A DNA stretch of 64,000 bases. Origin: Branchiostoma floridae. Its lineage: Eukaryota; Chordata; Leptocardii; Amphioxiformes; Branchiostomatidae. The notes under the pieces were generated by a model that worked only from the letters and a program-made list of their open reading frames with translations, ran no database searches and was not told the origin of the DNA. The stretch is from positions 6,161,669 to 6,225,668 of the forward strand of contig NC_049983.1 in assembly GCF_000003815.2 (NCBI RefSeq), read 5' to 3'. Below are positions 30,600-43,109 of the stretch, in pieces. Made by a program: the position numbers and the translations under genes. The stretch's first letter is position 1. Every line of letters begins with the position of its first letter.

Positions 30600-32890
30600 T
30601 CCATTTGTTACGATGAAACATTTTGATTAATGATCTGTGCCATCCTATACCTGCCCTTTTGACATGGACCTCGTTTAGTCCCGCCCGAAAGGACATTTGG
30701 TCATCGTCCATCTACAAACTGACCCCTTCGTTGACCGATCACATTAATGGCAAATGTGCATAGCTAGTGGTGCATCAATGTATGGATCTTTACCCATGTA
30801 CATTTAGATTTATGGACTAAATTTGATCAAGGGAAATTATATGAATTGTTTTCAAAACTTCTAATGACAGCACCTTTTACTACAGTTTGCATAATATGTG
30901 TGCTTCAAATGGGTACCAAATGGGTAATACCATCTTTTCTATATCACCTTTACAAAAAATGCTTAAAAAACAGAATCTGATGTTTTCCCATCCCAAAGTT
31001 TGAAAGGTTTAAAACATACTACTGGTAGTGATATTAGAAGATTTGTCAACATTTGAACTGTTCTACAAATCTTTTGAGCACTTTAACCTGCAAGTCAGAT
31101 TTACAACTCGTAGCTTGGGAAGAAGAGGAACTGAAATACTAGTCCAGTAAGAGCTTTATCCAGAGCTTTAAGATGACATTCTGATGTTCTCAGCATTTCC
31201 AGTCGCAAAAGGTTACACTGATTCCAAGTTTGACGCGTATCACTGTCTTAAAACTCAATGGAAGAGACAACCCAATAAACTAAAGGTCTCAAAGTATATG
31301 GAGCCCTGAATGCATCTCAGTATGATTTATTCATCAATGATAAAACGCCTCTGTTATGTGCCGCCATTGTTTTATCGAATCTGCCATTATGCTGTATGAT
31401 GTGACAGTGCATAATGATATACTACGCTATCGTAATAGTCTCCTATTAACCAAAATATGACCATACATTCAACTTATCCAATATCTATTTATCAGTTGCC
31501 AGACATAGCAAATGCATAAAATGTGTGACAGTTCCACAAGAGCCGTGCTTGATATAATTTGGCACACATCAAATGGGTGATAAAGATGATACAAAGGAAC
31601 CCAAGTTTAGCACACAAAATGGGCTTTTTGAACACCAGGAAAACTCTTTTTGTCACACACCTCCATACCTTTACCGCAAGTTAGAGCCATGATTCAATTA
31701 TGTTCCGTCTGTCGACTTGATATTGCTAGATACCATTTTTGAAACAACGGACATAGGTTACCCTGGGTAAAGATTAACAAGTGACCGTAGGTAACATACT
31801 CGGCGACGCATTTATGGTTTCCGCCGCATCAGTTGCAACAAATTATGCACAATTTGTTTAGCCGATTATATGGGGGGGGGGGGCAACATGGTGAGGTGGG
31901 CAAATAACAATTGTTACAACAAATTTCAAAGATAATTCAGACAAATGAATATGTGCAAAGAAAGCAATGACAAGGGCCTTCATAGAATGTGGAAAATTGT
32001 TTTTCACGCTACTGTACGTTCACACGGTTGGATGGGGTGATATTGGCCGACTTTGGGCATCTTGCCACACCAGGCCAGGCCCTTGCACCGTAATAGCTTT
32101 AAGATAATTGGTCAATGCCAAGTTCAGCAAAAGAGGTGCTATTTATTGAACTGGAAAGTTTTGAGAACTTTTCAAAGTAGAGTCGGATAACAGTAGCAGG
32201 GCTTGAAATGTTGTTTTGTGTTCCCTTACAACTCCTTAAAGCTCCAGTGCGACATGATATGTGGCATTCCAGTAATATATATCTTAGACATCAATAACAT
32301 AAAACTAATATGCATAGACTGTTATGGTTGGGATAAATGAATAGGTACGGTATCTACATACAGCAATCCTATGTTATACGATATTTTGAGCACTTTGAAT
32401 CAATACCATCTTTCATATTCAAAGAAATGATCAAATTTATGTGTGATATCACCACAAAGTGTAGGAGTAATTGATTTTGTAATGGTGTAGACGCTCTTGG
32501 AGTTAAGTCGGAATATTGAACGTAGTCCCACTTGGCCTACTTTTATGGATCGGAATAAAAAGTTGTCTTAAATTTCCTCTCCTCCAAGTAGTTTGCAATA
32601 TAAAACTGCTTTAGCGGGCTTATCTCGGGTAGCGGCTTCGAAGTAACGCTTCCCGAGTCTAATCACCGTTTTACAAATACTAGCGATCCATCACTGACTC
32701 TATTCTCGTTCCTGGATGAAGAATATATCAATTATAGGTTTATACAAGAGGTGTTGATCCCGCTTCAGTTGGAAAGATTGGCCAGGCTCCAGTTCAGGCT
32801 TTGGCAGCCCCAGATAGCTGAGGAATAAAGGAGGCAGTTGAGCTGGAACGCACGCCTTTGTTGATAGCTCCAATTTCATGCATTGCCTAA
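30600..32890. other. Intronic sequence without recognised gene
   Basis: Mostly unique, AT-rich. A G10 tract is at 31872-31881. No array, inverted-repeat element or coding segment found. Confidence 0.5.
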
Positions 32891-32899
32891 GATCTAATT

Positions 32900-33072
32900 T
32901 AGAACCGCTTCCTTAGAAGTAAGGATTTTTACTACGGTATTTTTCCAGTTTTCCCCCATTTTTTTGCCGCTACGCTGGGTGAAAATACAGCGTAGCGGGC
33001 TTTTTACAGCGTCATTTTTCCAGCCCACAGCGTATCGGCCCGCTATGCTGAAAAGGCCTGGTGAGAACACTG
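32900..33072 (-). mobile_element. Fragment related to the hAT-like MITE at 1024
   Basis: The right end ctatgctgaaaaggcctggtgagaacactg mirrors the left end of the 1024 element (cagtgttctcgccaggccttttcagcatag). Inside, cgctacgctg/cagcgtagcg words form a local hairpin (32970-32998). The other end is not defined. Confidence 0.65.
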
Positions 33073-33159
33073 CTTCAAAAAGCAAATCTGAATCTTAATT
33101 GGTGTGCAAGTGTAACTGCTGTCTAGCTTAATACTAACGCCAGATTTGAACGGCATGTG

Positions 33160-33800
33160 GCGGTAGCTGCCTCTATCATACCGAACACCCAAACCATTTG
33201 TATCAAACTATAACTGCCATTGGAAGCTATTGTGCCTCGGAAACATTTAGTGTTATTTACTGTTAACAGATTACCAATTATATTTGATAAGTTGCACGTC
33301 TTCTTACATTTTGCAAAGGAAAAGTTGCTTCCAGCAAACTGCTACAATATTCTACAATAGTTTGTTGTAGCTGACTCTATCATACTGAAGGACTTGTGTC
33401 CCACCCAAACCATTCGTATCAAACTATAACTGCCATTTGAAGCCATTGTGCCTCAGAAACAAAGTGTTATTTACCGTTAACATATTACCAATTATATTGA
33501 TAAGTTGCACGTCTTGCTATATGTTGTAAAGGAAAAGTTGTTCCTACAACAGCCTGCTAAGATACTCCACAGTAGTTCGTGCAAGCTGCCTCTATTATAC
33601 AGAACGACTTGTGTCACTCCCAAACCATTCGTATCAAACTATAACTGCCATTGGAAGCCATTGTGCCTCAGAAACAAAGTGTTACTTACTGTTAAAAGAT
33701 TACCAATTATATTGATAGATTACCAGTCTTCTTACATGTTTTTAAGAGAAAGTTTCTTCCAGCAAACTTCTAAGATATTCCACAGTAGTTTATCGTAGCT
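33160..33800. repeat. Three-unit tandem array, ~210 bp period
   Basis: ccaaaccattYgtatcaaactataactgcc begins near 33190, 33407 and 33620, followed each time by attgtgcctcRgaaac, attaccaattatat and aaaggaaaagtt. Units differ by a few percent to about 15 percent. No conserved frame. Confidence 0.9.
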
Positions 33801-35064
33801 GAAGAGCGAGGATTAAGAGTATCAAAGGAACAAGACGGCCGTTCCAAGAGTGATGTAAGAGGCCCAAGGGCTACTTCAAGTCTCCGCGTGTTCCTATTGA
33901 TGTAAAGGTCTGCCTTAAGTATTGCTGAGAAAGCAAGCCTTTTAAAGTAAGACTGATTTAGTGGGTTGTACTTTTGGTTGGTTTATCACTCGTGTGGGGG
34001 GCTCCCGTAGCCATACGTCTGTGTCCTGTGGTTGTGATTGTGGTGCTCGCGTGACATTCATTCTAAGCCCACGTTCACTCATAAATCTGTAGTATGTGAT
34101 CATGTAGCCACTGTACTGAATATCATGGGTAATGCCTATTCAATTTGAAGGTTGTTAGATTTAAAACATAAATCCTGGACTCGAAAATCAGAGTCTGATA
34201 AAAAGTCTTTGGTGCTCACATGTTATGGAGGGTATACAGTTTGATCTGGTGTTTTGGGGTCTTGTTTCCAGCTTTTTCAACTGCATTTCTTTAACATTAC
34301 AACATGTAAAACCAAAGGAATGAATCTTGTGACCTTATTTGGGTCTTCAGCCAGGATTGTAAAGAATGGAGCGCCTTTGTGATTTGATTGATCAGATGTT
34401 TAAGATGCAAGGAACATTGAAGATATTTTAGCCTTACATGACTATTGGTAAAAGGTATTTGCAGAAAGCTATAAATTTTGTAGTCTTCTCAATGTTCAGT
34501 ATTTCTTAGTCTAACTTAAGGCATTGCCAAGAGACTTAAGGTCCTGTTATGTCATTTTGTGCCAAACTTAACTGATATTTATGTATCCCTTGTATCTACC
34601 CAGTGTTTTATAAGTATAGGTACTAAATTATCCATTAAAGTGTCTTTCTACGGCCTTATTTTTAAAGCCTGGAGTGCCAAAGCATTAAGACCTTTTCCCT
34701 ATGCAGCTTACTAATAAGACACATGGCAGACACATGGATCACCAATGCCACTTACGGCAATCGGGCTTCTTATTTTAACGTCCCCGAGGTTTTCAGAAGT
34801 CACACAAAGGAATGCCACAATCCCAGAAGGATTATGACTGATTAGGTTTCATTGAGTTAAATCACCCGTATTCCATAGAATAATGCAGGAGACGATATCG
34901 ATTACCTCAGTCTGTGAACATTTGTTTTATGCCTGTCGAATAACCAGCTGTATATACATCTCTACCTGGAGGACTTTTGATGACAACGTCATATTTCTTT
35001 CAAAATTTAAGATGAAAAATGCATTTTTTAAACTTTGACAATGCTCTTCAGTTTAAGTCACTCG
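33801..35064. other. Intronic sequence without recognised gene
   Basis: No repeat structure or coding segment recognised. 34700-34930 looks like unique sequence. Confidence 0.5.
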
Positions 35065-35074
35065 AAGTGTGCCC

Positions 35075-35325
35075 GTTCTTGCCATTCGGTAGGTCGTGAG
35101 CTCGATCCCCGGCCAAGTCATACCAAAGACTCTAAAAATGGTACATGCTGCTTTCTCTGCTTAGCACTCAACACTAATGAGAAAGAGTATGGAACTTAAA
35201 CACACATCACTACCAGCGGACCAGCCCCCTGCTGTAGCACAAATGTGTGGCCCAAGGGCTTCGAAGTGGTGATGGGCGCCACCCTACGCATCTGTAGATT
35301 GTATGGGCAAATTTTAACTTTAACT
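35075..35325 (+). mobile_element. SINE with 10-bp target duplication
   Basis: Bracketed by AAGTGTGCCC at 35065-35074 and 35326-35335. The head has a B-box-like gagctcgatcccc (about 35099), the body has ggtacatgctgctttctctgc and agcccccctgctgtagca-like phrases, and the tail is attttaactttaact, a TTTAAC-type repeat. 251 bp. A different family from the SINE at 5799. Confidence 0.87.
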
Positions 35326-35335
35326 AAGTGTGCCC

Positions 35336-36370
35336 TGTCTCCTAACAGATTCTTGCTTTGTTGGACTTCAGGAGGAGGACCTATTGTAAAACAAATATAC
35401 AAAGCCTGATAAATAGATGTTTAAGATATAGCTGTAGCTGTAGGCAATAGTTTCCACAGAAGGCACACTACGTGCATGAGTTTTCAAAGGAAGGGCGTGC
35501 CTATTCTTATGATACTTTTGGTGCTTTGAATTCAACTGTCAATATGGGTGCTTGGTAAATTTCTGTAGGATCTTGATACTTGATAACTGCAGGTATTTCA
35601 GCACCCTGGAAAGGTCCATGCAATGACTGCATTTTCCAACCATTTTTACTGGGTAACACTGGGTGATAACATATATAAATTGAAATATTCTTAAGTCAAA
35701 AGTCTTATACATGAATTGTAGTATATTGATTAAGCAACTGAAATAATTTACAACTTTGATTAAATGTGACTTTTTCCAAAGACTTCCAATGAAAAGTTCA
35801 CAGTTTGAAACTTAAGTAAGCTTTCCGCAAAATGGTAGACCTAACTTATATCTACCATTAAAACCTTTTGTTACGTCTACCATTAAAACCTGTTGTTACC
35901 ATTTCTGTTACAACAAAGCACCTATGGTGATACGTTACACGTAATGTCCCCACACTTAAAGCCAAGTCTTATAGCTTGTACAATCGAGATGCCACTAATT
36001 GGTTTATCTTTAGAAAAACCTAAGACGCATTGCCACCACATTCGTCAACAGTCGAGTACAGAGCTAATTATGGATCCTGTTGTATAGTCAATACAGAACT
36101 TCCATGGTCAGCATAGTTGGAAAGTAATGTTCGCCCAATTTCGGCTCATTGAATGAGACCACAGGGACTGTTGGGCTGATTAGGAATGGGAAGAGAAATG
36201 GCTGTAGAGATGGAACGTTACCACGGCTGGCAATTTATGAGGCCATTAGCTGAGTCTTATCCCGCAGGATCGTAAAAGGTCCGGCTTACTGCCTTGTTAC
36301 TGGTAAGTGAAGAGAAATACGACGATACTGATGGCAAAGTTTTCGCCTCGCACTTAACGATATGCAGTAT
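35336..36370. other. Intronic sequence without recognised gene
   Basis: tctaccattaaaaccttttgttac is duplicated at 35857-35897. 36100-36350 looks unique. No coding signature. Confidence 0.5.
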
Positions 36371-36374
36371 TTGT

Positions 36375-37330
36375 GGTGTTGTAAATCCTATATAATGTTA
36401 GATTAGATCCAGTGACACGCGTATGACAGCCCTAGCAAATTGAACTAATGGACACCCAGAGGTAAAAAGTTGAAACGTCACTACAAAGTTTTTAAAACTT
36501 TTTCCAACTCGAAATAGTATTACATTGAGCACTGATTGTGGTGTTGTCAATCCTATATGATGTTAGATTAGTTCTTGTTACATGTGTATGACAGCCCTTA
36601 GTTAGCAAATTGAACTAATGGACACCTGGACGTAAAAAGTTGAAACGTCACTACAAAGTTTTCCAAACTTTTTCCGACTCTAAATACGATGAGCAGTAAT
36701 TGTGGTCTTGTGAATCCTACATGATGTTAGATTAGTTCTTGTTATATGTGTATGACAGCCCTAGCAAATTAAACTTATGGACACCCGGGCGTAAAAAGTT
36801 GAAACTTAACTGCAAAGTTTCCCAAACTTTTTTGGACTCTAAATACAATGAGCAGTAATTGTGGTGATATCGATCCTATATGATGTTAGATTAGTTCTTG
36901 TTACATGTGTATGACAGCCCTTAGTTAGCAAATTGAACTAATGGACACCTGGACGTAAAAAGTTGAAACGTCACTACAAAGTTTTCCAAACTTTTTCCGA
37001 CTCTAAATACATTGAGCACTGATTGTGGTGTCATGAATCCTTTGTGATGTTAGATTAGTTCTTGTTACATGTGTTTGACAACCCTAGCAAATTAAACTTA
37101 TGGACACCCGGGCGTAAAAAGTTGAAACGTCACTGCAAAGTTTTGCAAACTTTTTCGGACTCTAAATACAATGAGCAGTAATTGTGGTGATATCGATCCT
37201 ACATGATGTTAGATTAGTTCTTGTTACATTTGTATGACAGTCCTAGTAAATTGATCTAATGGACACCAAGACATAAAAAGTTGAAACGTCACTGCAAACT
37301 TTCCCAAACTTCTTCCAACTCCAAATTAGA
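36375..37330. repeat. ~160-bp tandem array with dimeric higher-order structure
   Basis: Six units, keyed by atcctaYatRatgttagatt near 36386, 36550, 36713, 36870, 37035 and 37193. Units 2 and 4 share cagcccttagttagcaaattg and acacctggacg and are ~6 bp longer; units 3 and 5 share agcaaattaaacttatgg and acacccgggcg. Spacings alternate 163/157/165/158, so a two-unit block of about 320 bp was duplicated as a whole. Confidence 0.92.
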
Positions 37331-38750
37331 AATCTATTTGATATATCTCCCTGTCAAAGCAGCGTGCCAATTAGGATGTATATTTGATATTAATATGTGC
37401 AAAATCCTACCTTCGCGACCTCAAATGTAGTCATTAATTGATTTAATGGCACTAAAGGAAAAGATTTGTTGTAGTCTTCGAAGCTCTCAAGGATTTTTTA
37501 TCAGCACAATCCATAACTCACTTCCTATAATGTGGGTGTGAAAAGATTGTTCAATGTAGTTATGTGTATTCTCTTGATGTGATTAACAACTCCCACTCAA
37601 CTCAATTGATATTGAAGACCGCAATAAGACAAAAATGTATTGAGTTTCTTTGTCCAAAGGTGTCATTAAGGGAGACATGGGCGTCGGGCAGATTTCTCAC
37701 CTCTCATAGTGGCCACCTGTGGTAATGTCTTATTGATTGTAAATCTTAGGCCTCAGGCATTGTTCAATAATGAAACAGTAGTCATTTTGCCCAGCTTTTA
37801 TGCTAATAGTTTCATCAGTCATATCTACAATGTAGGTAAAGGTGGAGGTAATATTCACTACACTATGCTTGGTCTTTAAAGCGCCAAATGGCAGCTCACT
37901 CCTGACACTTGCGACAGTCATATTGAGGTCACCTGAGTGGCGCCAAATGGCTCGCTCCAGACCCTTGCGATTTAGCTCCTAATGTAAGCTCCTCGTAATT
38001 CAGCCCCTGGTTTCAAAGAGAGTAGTCAGCCCACCCAATAACAACAATTGGTCCCAAATTAACTTTGGGTCTTGTTGTCATGGTAGGCAGTCTCTTCTGT
38101 TGGTCCTGGCTTGGCATTGTCTCTCGTGGCTGATGCATCCGACTTTGACTTGTCAGGCCTTCTTACAAGAACCATAGCATTTTACAGGTCAGGGCCTTAA
38201 AACACAGTATTTGAACAACCTCACTACCTTAATTTCCATTGCTGTTTACGCCCCATGCATCAAAACCTCACTTCTCTCCTATAACTTTTTAAAATTTTCT
38301 ATAACTCCCTGCGGTGTTGTAAACTACATTTTGTATATGGCATATCCTAGTGTTGAGACAGAGTTGTATGTGATTCATACTGTACCCAGGCAATTGCCAT
38401 CCATTGTAAAGCAGTTCACTCTTGCAATTTCGCCCACGAGGAAGCCTCTGTCTGGACTGGGAAAATTGCCGCCTCCGGTGAAGGTCAAAGATCCAGGCTG
38501 AAACTGGCATTTAATTTGTGGTTCCCCTATTCTGGTTATTATTGATTGTGACTCAGCGGAAACCCTCGCTGTCTTGTACAGCTAGAAGTGCTTAGAGTTG
38601 CAAATTAGATCATTTCCTTTCCGTTCGTATCTCCATTCCTTAGATAAGAATGGGTCTTAAAGAAAAAAGCTGGAGACAACCCTGCAATTGGAGGAAAGTC
38701 CCAACCACTATTTTCAATGAATGCCAAGACCTTTTCAATCAATGCCAGAA
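37331..38750. other. Intronic sequence without recognised gene
   Basis: gcgccaaatggcagctcact / gcgccaaatggctcgctcc are a short duplication at 37882 and 37940. No gene, array or bounded element recognised. Confidence 0.5.
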
Positions 38751-39070
38751 CGCTTCCTGCTTAGAAGTTTAGTGCTCTTGTTCTTCAACTGTTCATTTTC
38801 TGTCTGTTAGATGTTCCCAGTGTCGTAGCGTCTTATTATTCTCCCTTGCTGTTCTTTGTACCAAATATGTATGACAGAACCTTGCCTGCTTAGAAGTTAA
38901 GTCCTCCCTCCTCTATTTTGTTTTCTGTCTCAGACACTGTTAAATGTTGCCAATGTGGCAGTGTCTTTTTAGTCTTCCTTGCTGTCCTTTGGACCAAATA
39001 TGTGACAAATGTTCAATACATTACCATTCTTCCTTGCTGTTCTTTGGACCAAATATGCGACCAATGGCTG
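38751..39070. repeat. Short tandem duplication, ~125 bp
   Basis: gaacgcttcctgcttagaagtt ... cttgctgttctttgtaccaaatatg (38748-38870) is repeated as gaaccttgcctgcttagaagtt ... cttgctgtcctttggaccaaatatg (38877-39003), with a partial third copy at about 39028-39058. Confidence 0.82.
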
Positions 39071-40658
39071 AAAACATTGCCATGTCCTTGGCCCGGAACT
39101 GTCTCCTTGGGATCATTCCAACAGAAGATAAAGGGCAGGATTGCCTGACAATTGGTCTAATGTGAGCTGTGCTTCTCCAGGCACCTAATGGATCCCTTGG
39201 GTCAGGCCTCGTTTACGGAAGGTCACCGGTTATGGGGCCCGAAACTATATATACGCCCTGAAAATAGCTCCAGGACCCAGCGGTAATGATTTGTTGTGGA
39301 CCGGGGTCAAACAGTTCATGAAAAACTCTCGGAGAAAATAGTCGCTGACTGGCTGTCAGCTGGGGGGTTAAACATCCATCTCCTTCTGAGAGCCCTTCAG
39401 TTTGACTTCTGGCACGTTGCTGATGAAATGTTGTCTTGTCAAAACTGACAGTAAATTTCACCTGTTGCTTGATATGAATGATTCATGAGCTTTATGAATC
39501 CAGCAAAAAGTACAATGACTTTTGTGTGGTTTAGCCTAACTGTATAAGAAATAAGATAGTTGGTATCCACTAGAAATAGGGATTTTAAAGGCCAGTTATC
39601 TTTCTATGAAACTTAAGCAGTGATAATATTACAAGAAATCACTTTTTATCTTTGCATGCAAAATAGACAGGAAGGGATGATAAGAAAGATGTTGGTATTT
39701 TCTGTCGGCTTGATTTCATCATCATCGGTGATGGCAGTTGCTCTTTTCCAAGCACTAGATCCATATAAGAAAAGTCAGAGTTGTTCCTCTTTATAAGATG
39801 ACATTTTCTTACATGGCTGTTCACGACCAGGGCAGAATGGAAGAGTTTTGGGCATTTCTGATCCTTTATACTTTACTTAATGTAAGCCTTACACATTTCA
39901 TGATTGTTGTAAAAAAAAGGCTGGAAAAATTTAAAACGAAAAGAAGCATTTAGATCTGCATGTTAGGTAATGTTCAGTATATTTTGGAAGTTCAGTACTT
40001 CTTTTTTTATGTATGCTATACTTGTCTTGTCCTTGTCACACCTCATTGATAGTCACTATTGCCAGTGGAAACAAATAATACTACTGCTGACAGTACGGCC
40101 AAGGTATGGCATTCAAAGGTACTACATCTTGTCACACTTCCTATATCCACAGAGATACCCTTAAATCTTAATAGTCTTCCAATCTCCAGTCACTAAGGCG
40201 AGTCAAAGGCCAGGCTTGTTGTTTATCTGGGCTTCCATTTTCATCATCTTCCTCGCTCACCAATAGAAAGGTTTCGTCCTTTGTGGTGGCCCTGTCAGTT
40301 TAGGGAATAGTCTACCCTTCAAATGTCATTTAAAGCAATAGGACTCAAGTGAAATATATGCGTTCTTTGAAGTTTTGGTATTCTTTGGAGGCCCAAGAAA
40401 TTTGTTGGCTGATTGTAGTGGTGAGAGGTGAGAGCATATTTTGCTTTGTGTTTGATATGCTGATAGGACTGTTATGTCCCTGAACAACTGAAGAGGTTTT
40501 GTTCAGTGTTGCAAAAGTCACATGAAACTTTGGCAGGCCGTAGCTCCAAAATGTGCACAGTTAAGAGATGTGAAACAGACAGATTTTATATAATTCTTGT
40601 TAATTTGAAAAGTACACTTGACTTTGTAATTGTCAGTCTCAGTCTTCAATAATGCTGA
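39071..40658. other. Intronic sequence without recognised gene
   Basis: No array, bounded element or coding segment recognised. Confidence 0.5.
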
Positions 40659-40660
40659 AA

Positions 40661-41241
40661 GAATGTAAAAGCAGAAAATGTTTATGGTGGTCGTAAGTTG
40701 ATAGTTTTTGTGTTGCTAGCTTCACCACAAACTCAAAACCACCGTGGACATTTTTCCATTAGGCCACACCAATTTAATTTCTTGGTTCACGGATTTTTTC
40801 ATTAAAAATATTGAGCGAGAGGGCGAAATAAAAATAAAAATTGTAAAATGGTTGGGGTAAAGGTAACGGCTAATCCAAAACATAAAGAAAAAAGTTTTCA
40901 GCTTGAAAAAAGTACAAAAACACCATTTTTGTACAGTAACAGCACCTGTACCCACACTTTAAGGAGCTGATAATATAAAGGCCAATTTGCTACACCAGAA
41001 AGTTGGTGAATGGTTTCATTAATGGTGAAAATTTGCTGAGTAGTAATTTTTATTTTTATTTTTTTTTCCAAAAAATAGGAGCGAGCGAATCCGTGAACCA
41101 AGAAATTAAATCGGTGTGGCCTTACAGTACATTGCATGTGACTACAATATATGGTGCTACCATGAACTTAAAACCGCCATGAACATTCTATTTTCCTGCA
41201 ACCACAAAATTGAATCCCCGCGAGCTTGAATGTATTTACAG
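40661..41241 (+). mobile_element. CTGTAAATGC-family MITE, interrupted
   Basis: The left part (gaatgtaaaagcagaaaatg to tttttccatta) and right part (ttacagtacattgcatgtga to gtatttacag) match the MITE at 15494-15709 in order and orientation, including aactYaaaaccaccgtggac and gaacttaaaaccgcc. It is split by the Harbinger-like insertion at 40762-41121. Both ends are diverged. Confidence 0.85.
40762..41121. mobile_element. Harbinger-like MITE with TTA target duplication, nested
   Basis: Terminal inverted repeats of 34 bp with one mismatch (GGCCACACCAATTTAATTTC ... / complement). Flanked by TTA at 40759-40761 and 41122-41124. The host MITE reads ccattacagta at this place in the 15494 copy, so the empty site is known and the 3-bp duplication is verified within this window. 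The TTA target suits PIF/Harbinger. 360 bp, no transposase. Confidence 0.92.
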
Positions 41242-42128
41242 TAGTACAGACCAGTTGTATTAAGATTTTTGGACTGATAACGTTCTTTTACAAAGAAAAG
41301 GGCATTTGTGGTACATGTATATGTAAAGCTATAGGACTGCTGTTCCCATGAGTGAAATATGCATTGCCACTGAATTGCCTTTTTGCTATTTTACCATAAT
41401 GGAAACTGCCAACACTCTCCTTGGTGCTGAAACACATGCAGTTCTTACCCCCGTGTTCCACAGGAAGGTCGATGACATTGATGTAAGTAATGAATATACA
41501 GTTTGAATCAGGGAAAGCCTTATCCACCCATCTATTCATGAGGGCTGTCAACGCTATTTAGAGCCATGAAATTACACGAATAAAGGTCTTTCACTCAGGG
41601 ACAAATGGCAATAGATAAGCTCCGAGCAAGATGAATACATGAATATCTTGGCATAAAATGCATTGTATAATTCCATTTTATTGGCAGTTGTCACAGATGA
41701 GGTTTGGTATTGTTATGGAAGGGGTAATTCATTCTCCAGAATTATAACTGCCAGAAGTTTAGAAGAAGTTGATTTTTAGAGTTCTCGTTGGATTTACTTT
41801 AAATTGTGTCTTCCTAATGGCCCGCTCTTTTCTTGGATTCGTATTCTTGTCATTTCCGATGGGATGTCGTAACCAAGCATTAAGGAGAATCAATACTAGA
41901 AATGGGAGATGGGTGGGAAAACCTGTTGGGACTCTGTCGGTGTCAAAAACACACAACAACCTACTTCATTTTAAAGGAAATACTGTAGACCATTGATCAC
42001 TGTCTGATGCTCTCTGGGAATGTGTCACTCTAGGGGGTAGGCAAGGTTTGAACTTTGTTGAGGACAATCACTGGTATGTTGCAACTGCTGTTAAAGTCTG
42101 TTAAAAAGTCCTGATTTATTGATGGGAC

Positions 42129-42482
42129 CAGGCTTTTAGCCAGGCATGCGTCAACGCATCATCTGGACGCACTTTTCTTAGAACATCAAGAAATTTGATG
42201 CCTCTGGACGCCTTACGGTGGGGAGAAAATCGTCTGACAAGCATGAAATTCTGATTGACCAGGGATGCTACCAGGTCATCTGTGGTCACAGTCTTCTACT
42301 GTGACCTCTGGAACAGTATTTTGCCTCTTGGGATACCCAAGAATGCACTTTTTTAACTTAAGATCATCAAAAACTCTGCACCATGGAAGGTGGATGCCCC
42401 CAGACCCCCCCTACAATAGTCACTTACCGCGACTCACCAATAAGTTTGAACTCCCTATTATAAAATCCTAGCTAAAAGCCTG
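42129..42482. mobile_element. hAT-type MITE with perfect 8-bp target duplication
   Basis: Perfect 12-bp inverted ends CAGGCTTTTAGC / GCTAAAAGCCTG, flanked by GATGGGAC at 42121-42128 and 42483-42490. 354 bp with no transposase. Older copies lie at 57174-57480 and 59866-60130, and a reverse fragment at 8096-8157; they share catgaaattctgattgaccag and atgctaccaggtca. The 8-bp duplication and CAG...CTG ends fit hAT. Confidence 0.95.
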
Positions 42483-42490
42483 GATGGGAC

Positions 42491-42699
42491 TAATGAATGA
42501 ATGGCTTATTTTGAAAGCATTTGGCATCATTCATTTCCAAGCCACCAACTTGCTGAAGATCCTATAGCCTACAAACGGACAGCAAAGTTTGATCCACTTG
42601 CACTAAGAAGACGCCTACCTTCTTCAGTAAGTGTGGCAGGTTCTTCAGCCTGCTGAAGGTGTGGCTGTCGTCAAACATGGTCCTCCATTTGAAGGACAT
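42491..42699. other. Intronic sequence between elements
   Basis: No feature recognised. Confidence 0.5.
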
Positions 42700-42855
42700 C
42701 CCTAACCTAAGCAAGGTTCTCACCTGAGTGAAGTAAGAAAAGTTGTGAGAGGTGCCATTCTCAAGGGCACAAGATTGGTGCCATGACAGGATTTGAACCC
42801 AGGACTTCTAGGTTCTTGGCCAAACACCCAGCTGTTATGCCACATGACCCCACCA
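42700..42855 (-). mobile_element. tRNA-derived SINE, reverse orientation
   Basis: On the reverse strand: an A-box-like tggcataacagctgggtg and B box gggttcaaatcctg, then gcaccaatcttgtgcccttgag and a tail-side phrase ttacttcactcaggtgagaacc. The core corresponds to that of the SINEs at 5799 and 17884. Boundaries approximate; no target duplication found. Confidence 0.78.
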
Positions 42856-43109
42856 GTGAGAAGTAACAAAAATGACTTTTTCATATGAACGGAATTCAAG
42901 GATATTTAATAGTACTATCAAAGATTGTTACACCCTTTTGTTTTCTTTTACAACCACCACAGCCAGTTCTTTATGATACAAACGTACATGTAACATGTCA
43001 GCTATCAGCCTTACTACAGAGGGAACAAAGCAGTTCTCATTAAGTCTTCTATGGTTGCTGAAAAAAGTTGGGAAAATGAGTTTTAACTTACCAGATGGAA
43101 TCAGCACTC

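Noticed and set aside
42775-42855. tRNA gene on the reverse strand
   Set aside because: The B box is good, but the SINE core phrase follows directly; it is a SINE head.
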